DNA of 42,805 nt from Candidatus Cloacimonetes bacterium HGW-Cloacimonetes-3. Its GTDB lineage: Bacteria; Cloacimonadota; Cloacimonadia; Cloacimonadales; Cloacimonadaceae. This document shows positions 10,601-17,635 of the stretch, in pieces (position 1 is the first letter of the stretch; the number at the start of each line of letters is the position of its first letter). The stretch is taken from assembly GCA_002840645.1 (NCBI GenBank), contig PHBO01000018.1:1-42805 (forward strand). Direction: 5' to 3'. A program made the position numbers and the translations under genes. Below the pieces are notes generated by a model. It was given only the letters and a program-made list of their open reading frames with translations. It was not told the origin of the DNA and searched no databases.

Positions 10601-10827
10601 CCCTTGTAACGCACACCCACACTATCATAAGTTACACCATCGATAATAGCAGTCCCAAGCAGCCTGTCCTCGCCTGCAGCATATAGCTGATCAAGCAATG
10701 TATCCCAGTTAGATTGAGTAAATACTAACTGAATGGTGTGCACGGTTCCGATATCGTAGAATCCATCAGCACTTAGCTGAATTGCAAGTGCCATCAAAAC
10801 AATTAGCAGGAGAAGGGCTTTCTTCAT
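7669..10827 (-). CDS. Large secreted CotH-kinase / lamin-tail multidomain protein
   Basis: This is a 1052-residue exported protein. After a signal peptide (about 1-20), a CotH kinase domain spans about 27-345, with VRYKGNSSY near its start and a VPWDLNMSFGG active-site-type motif at about 273-283; spore-coat CotH proteins of this family phosphorylate proteins. A Gly-rich linker (GGGSGGPGG) follows. A lamin-tail domain lies at about 525-650 (INEIMTNP, DDWVELYNPN), then a jelly-roll-like region, an Ig-like region and a C-terminal FN3-like domain. It lacks the sorting domain found in the other CotH protein of the window. The ATG at 10827 has GGAAG at good spacing; a GTG six bases upstream would overlap that site. 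Whether it is an active kinase is not shown by sequence alone. Confidence 0.88.
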   Translation of the reverse strand: MKKALLLLIVLMALAIQLSADGFYDIGTVHTIQLVFTQSNWDTLLDQLYAAGEDRLLGTAIIDGVTYDSVGVRYKGNSSYDANRVKNPFNIKLDYVHGNQNIEGYTTIKLANGFSDPSFIRETLGYEIARKYMPASKANYAVVYVNGTQIGLYTNVEDVGDKFQEEHFYAADKTRIKGINDAVSLWTIWGYINATESSYANYYEVDSGSDMSTFISFLNTLNNNNSAVETVFNVDRHLWMIAFDNLFVSLDAPINFGHNFYVCEDSANRYNSVPWDLNMSFGGFTRLMTGTNLTTTTMQQLNPLLNSTHSSYPILNKILSNSMYKRMYLAHMRTMIEDNVSNGLIGTRGLQIQNGIASYVQSDPNKFYTYANFTANLNSSVTGGGSGGPGGPTSTVGLTQLMTTRGTWLLTNSAFSGTRPVISAMAYSPTVVQPNSNVTFTLTATGSTTAYLGYRQSKLSKFTRVQMFDDGLHGDGAANNGVYGVTVSVGYGNIEYYGYAENSSQGRFSPDRAEYEFYQIELPASTGDILINEIMTNPSSYTDSFGEADDWVELYNPNDYAVDVAGMYLVDNHYAEGVTAWTQIPINYTTLTTIQPHDYLVLWFDEQTTQGPLHINNKLSGSGDAVYLISSNGSTVIDSYTWDQTAGLDNADVSIGRYPDGSENWTLFSPVSPIWPSPGFSNTAAETQNIITAWSFENTSTSASAGNGTLSLLGGITNDSFNSGYGSTYAMSTTSYPAQGTGTRTAGIRVDVSTAGFRDISLSWSHRFSNTSANKAVLYYTLDGSASSPVWVEAGTYSTVSGDTWMNFSFDASAISGANNNPHLAFKIVSAYNDTAQTAYMPSNPTSTYAASGKWRWDNIIIGGDQANAYMEILAAPEVFEAYVGEVSEPQIISINGTDLQSDVLVTAPAHFRVRESAASAYTTQLSLSPVGGSLTTTIQVAFAPSAGGVCNEDLLFSGGGCGNQNLNLTGSGLLFAPMGVLVTRISDTTIQLSWESVAGAAYYSVYRSVTPYALFPDEWELLSGNVSSNAITVSTASAAKCFYRISAHSAE

Positions 10828-11063
10828 AATCACTTCCTATAATTTTGTATTCTGTTGTTTCCATTGTATGTAGTACTGTATTTACTGCATATCCCTGCAC
10901 TTTTTTTGCAACTGTCCACATTTCTAATCTGTCAAAACGACCTTGTGTGGAAGTTCTCAATAAAAATAATGCAGTAATTTGCACACAGCCCTGTATTATG
11001 TGTAGATGATTAAAGTTTAGCGCATTTAGCCTAAGAACAGTGCTTAATGCAAGGAGATACTAA

Positions 11064-12494
11064 ATGATGCGTTATCAAGGTTTAACACTGCTATTCTTGC
11101 TATATGGCATGTTCTGCTTTGCATACACATACCCAATCGTGGATACCGGTGTGCACACCTTTTACAGCAATACCGCCATTATTGCCTCTCCTGTGGAGGG
11201 CAGTGCTTTTTATGGTCAGGATGCCTGCTATCAGGGTAATGAACCCTCTTATACGGATAATGGAAACGGCACCACCACCGATAACGTTACCGGCCTGATG
11301 TGGCAGCAACATATGGGAGAGAAGCTGTCCTTTTATGATGCCTTTGCCAAGGCTGATACCCTAACCCTGGGCGGGTACACAGACTGGAGAATGCCTACCC
11401 TGAAAGAGCTGTATTCTCTGATTAAGTACACCGGGCAATCCAGCGGGGAAAACTCTATCATTATGTACATAGATACCACCTATTTCGAGCAACCCCTTGG
11501 CAGTCCCAGGCCCATAGATGCGCAAATATGGACTACTAACAAGTACCTTGGGCTTACGATGCAAGGCGATTCCACTGTGTTTGGCGTAAACTTTGTGGAT
11601 GGCAGAATTAAAGGCTATCCTCTATACCAGCCCGGAAGCAACGGCACGATTTTCCACACTTTGTATGCCAAAATGGTGAGAGGCAACCCTGCCTATGGCA
11701 TTAACAACTTTGTAGATAACGCGGATGGCACCATTACAGATAGTGCTACCGGTTTGATGTGGCAACGTTCAGATGACGGCACCTCCCGTGATTGGCAAGA
11801 AGCCCTGGCATACGCAGAAAACCTAAACCTGGCAGGATACACGGACTGGCGATTGCCCTGCGTTAAAGAACTGCAAAGCATAGTGGATTACACACGCTGC
11901 CCTGATGTTACCAATTCCGCAGCCATAGATCCCCTCTTCAATACCACTATGATCAACGACCCCAACGGCAACCCAGGTCAGTACCCTTATTTTTGGTCTT
12001 CCACCAGCCACCTGGACGGTCCCAACCCCTATACCAGAGCCTCGTATGTAGCTTTTGGCGAAGCTCAGGGGCAAATGAACGGTATTTTAATGGACGTGCA
12101 TGGAGCCGGTGCCCAACGCAGCGACCCTAAAAGCGGAAATGCGGCCAACTATCCCCAATTTATGGGACCTCAGGGCGATGTGCTGTATGTTTACAATTAC
12201 GTTAGGGCTGTTCGCAATGCAAGTGATCCCTCTGCAAATGATGATCTTATCCAGCCGCTTCGCCTGAATATCTATCCCAATCCCGTAACCGGCGTTTGCA
12301 CCTTAAGCCTGGAAAAAAATTCGGAAAGTGCTGTTGTTGACTTATATAACCTCAGGGGAGCCTTAGTTACCAGGCAAAACTTTTCTAACACCCGTCAATT
12401 CCAACTGGATATGTCCAATCTCCCCAGCGGCATTTACTTTGTGAAAGTGAAAAGCAACACAACTTCATCCACCACAAAATTACTAAAGCTATAA
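11064..12494 (+). CDS. Secreted double-DUF1566 (Lcl C-terminal-like) protein with T9SS-type sorting domain
   Basis: This is a 476-residue protein with a signal peptide (about 1-20) and two tandem DUF1566/Lcl_C-type modules. Both carry the family pattern: DNGNGTTTDNVTGLMWQ at about 65-81 with YTDWRMPTLKEL, and DNADGTITDSATGLMWQ at about 217-234 with YTDWRLPCVKEL. The C-terminus (about 402-476) is a type IX-like sorting domain with IYPNPV, a DLYNLRG strand, LPSGIYFVKV and a final KLLKL. DUF1566 is found in Legionella collagen-like adhesins and other surface proteins, so a surface-binding role is likely but unproven. An AAGGAG ribosome site precedes the start. It lies 11 bases before the second CotH gene and probably forms an operon with it. 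Confidence 0.85.
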   Translation: MMRYQGLTLLFLLYGMFCFAYTYPIVDTGVHTFYSNTAIIASPVEGSAFYGQDACYQGNEPSYTDNGNGTTTDNVTGLMWQQHMGEKLSFYDAFAKADTLTLGGYTDWRMPTLKELYSLIKYTGQSSGENSIIMYIDTTYFEQPLGSPRPIDAQIWTTNKYLGLTMQGDSTVFGVNFVDGRIKGYPLYQPGSNGTIFHTLYAKMVRGNPAYGINNFVDNADGTITDSATGLMWQRSDDGTSRDWQEALAYAENLNLAGYTDWRLPCVKELQSIVDYTRCPDVTNSAAIDPLFNTTMINDPNGNPGQYPYFWSSTSHLDGPNPYTRASYVAFGEAQGQMNGILMDVHGAGAQRSDPKSGNAANYPQFMGPQGDVLYVYNYVRAVRNASDPSANDDLIQPLRLNIYPNPVTGVCTLSLEKNSESAVVDLYNLRGALVTRQNFSNTRQFQLDMSNLPSGIYFVKVKSNTTSSTTKLLKL

Positions 12495-12505
12495 AGGAAA
12501 ACCTC

Positions 12506-14860
12506 ATGAAATTATTGAACTTCGTCCCCCTAGTCTGCATACTTGCGGCACTTTTCTTTGCCCCTATGCAGCTTGCAGCGCAGAACTTTTATGAACCTAC
12601 TCAGGTAAACACAATTCACTTGTATTTCTCTGAGGCAAACTGGGATCAATTGCTGGATAACCTTGCTTCCGCAGGGCAGGAAGAGCGCCTCACCGGCTCT
12701 GCCATCATCAACGGCGTTCCCTATGACAGCGTGGGCGTTCGCTATAAAGGCAATAGTTCCTACAGTGCAAACCGCAATAAAAACCCGTTTAACATCAAGC
12801 TGGATTACGTCCTTGATGATCAGCTTATGGACGGCGTTTACGGCACTATCAAGCTTTCCAACGGGTTCAACGATCCCTCCCTGATAAGAGAAACCCTGGC
12901 CTACGAGATTGCCCGCAAATACATGCCTGCCAGTCTGGCTAACTATGCCAATGTGTATGTAAACGACGTTTTGATTGGCATCTATACCTCTGTTCAGGAT
13001 GTAGATTCTTACTTCATGCGCACCCATCTGGGCTGTAGCGGTAAACCCCGCTTTAAAAGCGAAACCAACCCTACCGGCACCTCGGTTATTTGGGGCTATC
13101 TTGGAGCTGATTCCACTGCCTACGCCGCAAAGTATGAAATTGAATCCGATTACGGCTGGAGCGATATTATCAACTTCACCAACGTGCTGAATAACGACCA
13201 AAACAACGTAGCCAATGTGCTAAATGTAGATCAACATCTCTGGTTTTTAGCCTTCGAGAACCTGCTGGACAACTTCGATTCTCCCATCAACATCTTCCAT
13301 AACTTCTACCTGTTTGGTGATGAAGACGGCAGAATCAATCCCATCGTGTGGGATCTGAACGAGGCTTTTGGCACCTACAACCGTGTAGGCACGTCCAATC
13401 TTTCCATTACCCAATTGCAGAACTACAATCCTTTGGCAAATCTTACCAGTTCTACGCACACTCTCATCAGCAAAGTGCTATCCAATCCCCGGTACAAAAT
13501 GATGTACATCGCCCATATGCGCACCATGCTAACCGAGAACTTCACTAATGGCTGGTATGCCACCAGGGGTGCGGAATTGCAGAGCATCTGCGCACCTTAT
13601 GTGCAGGCTGATCCCAATTTCTTTTACACCTATGCCAATTTCACATCAAACCTGAATACCACTATCACCGGTCCCAGAACTATCCCCGGGATTACTACAT
13701 TAATGAATACGCGATCCACTTATCTGCTGAACAACTCCGCTTTTGCGGGAACTCTGCCTCAGATCTCTGCCCTGGATTACTCACCGGCTAACCCTTTGCC
13801 CAATAGCACGGTCAGTTTTACATTGACTGCAACCGATGCAAACTTTGCCCAGCTTGGCATTCGCCAAAATGCCGCACAGAAGTTTAACTACTACCAGATG
13901 TGGGATGATGGCCAACACGGCGATGGTGCAGCTAACGACGGTGTTTTTGGCGTAAGCGTCCCAATCGGCTATGGTAATCTCCAATATTATGCCTGGGCGG
14001 AAAACAGCACTCAGGGCGCATTCTACCCTGCCCGTGCCGAGCATGAATTCTTCTCCATAGCTGTAGACTCGCCGATGGGAGGCATCCAATTCAACGAAAT
14101 CAACTATAACTCCTCAGATGAGTTCGATCCCGGCGACTGGGTGGAAATTCACAATCCCGGAACCGATGCTGTGGATATCTCCAACTGGGTTTTCAAGGAT
14201 GGCGACAATAGCCATGTATTCACTATACCCCAGGGCACAACGCTTAGTGCCAATGGCTTCCTGGTTCTGTGCCAGTCTCTGGCAGAGTTCACCGCAGTTT
14301 TCCCTGCTGTTACCAACGTCCTGGGAGATTTCGATTTTGGCCTCAGCGGCAGCGGAGAAGCGGTAAGGCTATACACAAGTAACGGCGAGACAGTGGATTC
14401 GGTGTTCTACGGCGTAAACGCTCCCTGGCCTACCGAACCTAACGGCAATGGCAGCACCCTGGCGCTAATCTCCCCGGAACTGGATAATAACCTTCCCGCA
14501 AGCTGGCAAGCATCTTTAGGGCATGGAACTCCGGGAAGCTCCAATAGCAATACAGAAGTAGAAGATAATCTGGTTTCACCTGTGCTTGCAACTATCAGCT
14601 GCTACCCAAATCCTTTTAAGTCCCACACAACTATTGAGTATAAGGTTCCCGATAATATGAAAACCACCCTTAGCATTTATAACATCAGAGGGCAAAAGGT
14701 AAGAACCCTGATCGATAATCAGGATGCAAAAGGGACAAATAAAATTACCTGGAATGGTAGCGATTCCAGACAACAGAAACTGGGTAGCGGGATATACTTT
14801 GTCCTGATGCAGAGTGAGGGCAGAGTCCTAAAGACTCAGAAACTGGTGCTGTTGAATTAG
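12506..14860 (+). CDS. Secreted CotH-kinase / lamin-tail protein with T9SS-type sorting domain
   Basis: This is a 784-residue paralogue of the CotH protein encoded on the other strand at 7669-10827; the first 500 residues align almost without gaps (VRYKGNSSYSANRNKNPFNI, ETLAYEIARKYMPAS). The signal peptide is about 1-25. The CotH domain is about 30-350; its active-site-type motif reads IVWDLNEAFG at about 280, with V where the other copy has P. A lamin-tail domain lies at about 525-660 (FNEINYNSSDEFDPGDWVEI). The end (about 700-784) is a type IX-like sorting domain with CYPNPFKS, IYNIRGQKVRTL and LGSGIYFVLM. It follows the DUF1566 gene by 11 bases with AAAGGAAAA as ribosome site. Kinase activity outside the cell is inferred from the family only. 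Confidence 0.88.
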   Translation: MKLLNFVPLVCILAALFFAPMQLAAQNFYEPTQVNTIHLYFSEANWDQLLDNLASAGQEERLTGSAIINGVPYDSVGVRYKGNSSYSANRNKNPFNIKLDYVLDDQLMDGVYGTIKLSNGFNDPSLIRETLAYEIARKYMPASLANYANVYVNDVLIGIYTSVQDVDSYFMRTHLGCSGKPRFKSETNPTGTSVIWGYLGADSTAYAAKYEIESDYGWSDIINFTNVLNNDQNNVANVLNVDQHLWFLAFENLLDNFDSPINIFHNFYLFGDEDGRINPIVWDLNEAFGTYNRVGTSNLSITQLQNYNPLANLTSSTHTLISKVLSNPRYKMMYIAHMRTMLTENFTNGWYATRGAELQSICAPYVQADPNFFYTYANFTSNLNTTITGPRTIPGITTLMNTRSTYLLNNSAFAGTLPQISALDYSPANPLPNSTVSFTLTATDANFAQLGIRQNAAQKFNYYQMWDDGQHGDGAANDGVFGVSVPIGYGNLQYYAWAENSTQGAFYPARAEHEFFSIAVDSPMGGIQFNEINYNSSDEFDPGDWVEIHNPGTDAVDISNWVFKDGDNSHVFTIPQGTTLSANGFLVLCQSLAEFTAVFPAVTNVLGDFDFGLSGSGEAVRLYTSNGETVDSVFYGVNAPWPTEPNGNGSTLALISPELDNNLPASWQASLGHGTPGSSNSNTEVEDNLVSPVLATISCYPNPFKSHTTIEYKVPDNMKTTLSIYNIRGQKVRTLIDNQDAKGTNKITWNGSDSRQQKLGSGIYFVLMQSEGRVLKTQKLVLLN

Positions 14861-14901
14861 ACATAGCATTTAGTTAAAAAACCCTGTTTGATAGCTTAAA
14901 C

Positions 14902-14968
14902 ACACACCTGAAACTTGTAAAGATTTAGAGTTTGAACACTTTTTTCTTTACAAGTTTCTAAGGTGTGT
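14902..14968 (+). terminator. Long hairpin between CotH gene and sigma-like gene
   Basis: The 21-nt arm at 14902-14922 (ACACACCT then GAAACTTGTAAAG) pairs with 14946-14968, which has a two-base TA bulge. The loop is 23 nt. The right arm runs into GTGTGTTTTGTT, a modest T-tract, so an intrinsic terminator of the CotH transcript is the simplest reading. The hairpin ends only 26 bases before the sigma-like gene, so a role as a leader structure of that gene is possible. Confidence 0.55.
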
Positions 14969-14994
14969 TTTGTTGGGAACCGGGAGAATAATAT

Positions 14995-16092
14995 ATGCTG
15001 CCAGAGCTAAGAAACAGTAAGCAATATCAAACGCACACCTATCGCAATGTGCAAAAGATGGTGTCTGCGGGGGTTAGCACCCGGATTCCCCATACCAGCC
15101 TGGCGAAAGATATTACCAACAGTGTACTGCTTAGCTTCATCAAAGAAGATGCCGAAGTGGCAAATTTGCAATCATGGGTTAGCACCAAGATAGCTCAATG
15201 CACCGAAACTCATATCTCCGAGCTGTGGCAATACTGCTATTCCTATGCGCTGATGCTGCTAAAAAATGAGGATAGTGCGCAGGAAATCAGCCAAACCGTG
15301 ATGATCTCCCTCATCCAATCCCGCCAGCCCGTGGAGTACGTGAAAGCCTGGCTGAAGGGTGCAGTGAACAATCAGGCTATGCTTTTCCTTAAGATGCAAA
15401 AGCGTGATAGTACCCTGTATTCCGCCCTTGCCAACGAAATGAAAGCCGTGCGTGAACCTGTTCCCGCCAATGATAGCGAGCTGGAAAAACAACTGGGCGA
15501 CAAGGCGATAAGAAAATACCTTAGCAAAGAAGAATATCAGATATTCTCAGATATGAAGAAATTCCCCTCAGTTAAGGCGTATGCTGAAGCCAAAGGGATA
15601 AACTACAGCCTGGCGCGTAAGAGTAAACAACAAATATTAACGAACCTGAAAGCTTGCTGTTTAAAAAAGCAAGGCTGGGCAGATACCCCTGATATCCTGG
15701 ATTACCGCCAGATGGTGAACATTAAACGCTTCTTTGATAAATTGTTAGAGCATGCCATTATCGGGGATTTTTCCATGATGTTCCATTATGCGGATAAAGC
15801 TATAATACCAAGCTTGGCAAAATGCTTTTCCGGCTTCAAAGAAGTAAGCGATTGGGGCATTCACATGAACCCTGACGGGAGCTTTGAAGTGTATATTATA
15901 GACATCACAAATGAAGATAATCCTACCACGATAAATATGGCTATCACCCTGAACAAGGCTAATTACATTAAGATTATCAATTGCAGGAATCTGGAGCTGA
16001 TGGCAATCATACCCGAGGATGTGTTGGGTCCCCTACCCCTCGAAAAAGGGCGTTGCACGCTCAGTTTAGACCAAATCAAAGCCTACTTGTAA
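14995..16092 (+). CDS. Sigma-70-like (ECF-type) protein with duplicated region 2 and extra C-terminal domain
   Basis: This is a 365-residue cytoplasmic protein. Residues of about 78-137 look like sigma region 2: SYALMLLKNEDSAQEISQTV, then VKAWLKGAVNNQ and a basic KMQKR end. Residues of about 19-70 repeat the same pattern at a 58-residue offset (LAKDITNSVLLSFI against AQEISQTVMISLI, each followed by V and W at matching places). Residues of about 170-222 resemble region 4 with a helix-turn-helix (LSKEEYQIFSDM, AYAEAKGINYSLARKSKQQI). Residues of about 240-365 form an unassigned alpha/beta domain. It probably directs or modulates transcription; an alternative is a sigma-derived regulator that no longer binds the polymerase. 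Two small genes follow on the same strand. Confidence 0.65.
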   Translation: MLPELRNSKQYQTHTYRNVQKMVSAGVSTRIPHTSLAKDITNSVLLSFIKEDAEVANLQSWVSTKIAQCTETHISELWQYCYSYALMLLKNEDSAQEISQTVMISLIQSRQPVEYVKAWLKGAVNNQAMLFLKMQKRDSTLYSALANEMKAVREPVPANDSELEKQLGDKAIRKYLSKEEYQIFSDMKKFPSVKAYAEAKGINYSLARKSKQQILTNLKACCLKKQGWADTPDILDYRQMVNIKRFFDKLLEHAIIGDFSMMFHYADKAIIPSLAKCFSGFKEVSDWGIHMNPDGSFEVYIIDITNEDNPTTINMAITLNKANYIKIINCRNLELMAIIPEDVLGPLPLEKGRCTLSLDQIKAYL

Positions 16093-16182
16093 AAAAATAT
16101 CCCCCTATTTTACAGTATCTTACAGAGATTCTGGTTCACACTTTTTCAAAAACGGAACTAATCTATAAACAGGAGTTCCGAA

Positions 16183-16389
16183 ATGAAAAAGTTAATTATG
16201 CTCTCTCTGCTTCTGCAGATACTAATCGCACCCATCGCAATTTATGCCACCACGGCAGACACCGCTGAAATCCGCAATTTACCCGAATACACCGGTAGTA
16301 TCGACGATCCTGAACTAACCGTAGTAAACGATTCCACTAACTATATTATCGTATGTGTCAAGGGTAAATACTACGTCATCAAGAAGTAA
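16183..16389 (+). CDS. Small secreted protein, unknown function
   Basis: This is a 68-residue protein with a signal peptide (about 1-22, MKKLIML...IYA) and a mature part of about 45 residues that is acidic in the middle (SIDDPELTVVNDS) and ends in a hydrophobic/basic strand (YIIVCVKGKYYVIKK) with one Cys. AGGAG is placed 6 bases before the ATG. It lies 90 bases after the sigma-like gene and 20 bases before another small gene. No family is recognised. Confidence 0.65.
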   Translation: MKKLIMLSLLLQILIAPIAIYATTADTAEIRNLPEYTGSIDDPELTVVNDSTNYIIVCVKGKYYVIKK

Positions 16390-16409
16390 CAAACACAAGG
16401 GGAAATCAA

Positions 16410-16601
16410 ATGAATCAGCAAACAGCCTGGAAAGATGAATACTCTCTGTCCAATTTGAAAGATGGACAGCTTATCGCCCAGTATATCAATGCAGACATCA
16501 ACAGTGAAAGCTATGCTCAGGTGAAAAACGAACTGGAAAGACGCCGTTATCATCTGGAACAGATAATCCTGAAAATGAACACCAGAAACAAGATGTTATA
16601 A
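16410..16601 (+). CDS. Small cytoplasmic helical protein, unknown function
   Basis: This is a 63-residue charged protein without a signal peptide. The second half (YAQVKNELERRRYHLEQIIL) is predicted by eye as one amphipathic helix. AAGGGG lies 8 bases before the ATG, which supports translation. It follows the small secreted protein by 20 bases and is probably in the same transcript as the sigma-like gene. It could be a small partner of that protein, which is speculation from gene order. Confidence 0.6.
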   Translation: MNQQTAWKDEYSLSNLKDGQLIAQYINADINSESYAQVKNELERRRYHLEQIILKMNTRNKML

Positions 16602-16669
16602 AAATAGAATAGCTCTCTACACACTTAAGTGGCTTTATGATAGCAGATTGCGCTATAGGTATTGGCGCG

Positions 16670-16734
16670 CTTGCTTGAATTACTTATGCATTACGCATGA
16701 ACTACGCATGCGATCCGTGTTTCATGCGTAATGC
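16670..16734. repeat. 47-bp palindromic intergenic repeat, copy A (tail on left)
   Basis: The palindrome is 16688-16734: two 22-nt arms around a 3-nt centre (GCG), the outer 14 bp (GCATTACGCATGAA with TTCATGCGTAATGC) perfect, with a mismatch at arm position 15 and a C-C mismatch at position 20. A conserved tail, CTTGCTTGAATTACTTAT (16670-16687), lies on the left here but on the right, in reverse complement, in the copies at 30648 and 36096. It sits between convergent genes. Confidence 0.9.
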
Positions 16735-16778
16735 TATAGTATTTCTGCTTGGCAGGGTTAAACTGCCGGGCTTAAGCT

Positions 16779-17411
16779 TTAAAATGCCTTTTCCAGCTTG
16801 GCAAGATCAATCTTTTCCACCAGATTTTTCATGATATCCGCGCTGCTGAGTGCACTGCCTTCCACAATTATACTTATCTTTTGCCCCACCTGAACAGTTA
16901 AAGTGCCGTCACCGTCACTGAATTCCTGAGTTCCGCTGTAACCTGCCACACGGATTGTCTTGCTTGCGGTGCCGGAGCCATAGCCGGAAAACATTTGCCC
17001 CAGGGCTGCTAATCCGGAGGCACCGCCCATCACACCGCCAACGCTAATGGTAAGGGTAAGCTCGGGGGTATTGCCGTCGCTGTCTTCTTTGGTGCTGCTG
17101 TATTTGCCTGTGGCAGCCACGGAATTGGCACTGCCAAACATTGCGCCCATATTGCCCAGTCCCGCGGCGTTCTTCTCATCTTGGGTATAGCCTGCGGGCG
17201 CATCGGGAATATAGGTAACCAACATTTCGGAAAGAATCTCGCTTATCTTGCCGGAGGCGTAGTTTATCTCGTCCTGAGCTTTGGAATAGTTATCGGACTG
17301 CAAGTACTTCTTTGCACTATCCAGGCTCTGAATGGCTTCATCCTTAGCGCTTTGAGCGGCTAACACCAAACAAACAGACATTACAAGGACACAGAGGATA
17401 ATCTTTTTCAT
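16779..17411 (-). CDS. Secreted protein of unknown function
   Basis: This is a 210-residue protein with a clear signal peptide (MKKIILCVLVMSVCLVLAAQ). The start of the mature part (about 20-60) is helical and resembles a single TPR-like or coiled segment (SLDSAKKYLQSDNYSKAQDE). The middle (about 80-150) is rich in Gly, Ala and Ser with a GGVMGGASG turn, and the end is a beta-rich segment with VEGSALSSADIMKNL. TAGGAG precedes the ATG. It stands alone between a convergent neighbour and the divergent restriction-modification genes. It probably acts in the periplasm or at the outer membrane; no function is recognised. Confidence 0.75.
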   Translation of the reverse strand: MKKIILCVLVMSVCLVLAAQSAKDEAIQSLDSAKKYLQSDNYSKAQDEINYASGKISEILSEMLVTYIPDAPAGYTQDEKNAAGLGNMGAMFGSANSVAATGKYSSTKEDSDGNTPELTLTISVGGVMGGASGLAALGQMFSGYGSGTASKTIRVAGYSGTQEFSDGDGTLTVQVGQKISIIVEGSALSSADIMKNLVEKIDLAKLEKAF

Positions 17412-17635
17412 TTCTTACTCCTATGGATGTTTTTCTTACTCTCCACAGGGGCTACCTCATGTCAAGTGTTTTGTCGCCGCAATATGGGGGTAACTGTATC
17501 AGGACATGCAGGAAGCTATTACGGGGAAGTAAATAAAGGATGATAACAATTGGACAAGAATGTCCTTGACGAAAACCGGAGCTTATCCAAGGCTGGTATT
17601 AGAAACACAGTGTTATCCGGCAAGGAGATATATGC

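Noticed and set aside
12530-13201. Open frame of 223 residues on the minus strand
   Set aside because: It is antisense to the CotH gene, whose protein sequence is clearly conserved with its paralogue.
15981-16268. Open frame of 95 residues across the sigma-like and small secreted genes
   Set aside because: It overlaps two better supported genes in other frames and lacks a ribosome site.
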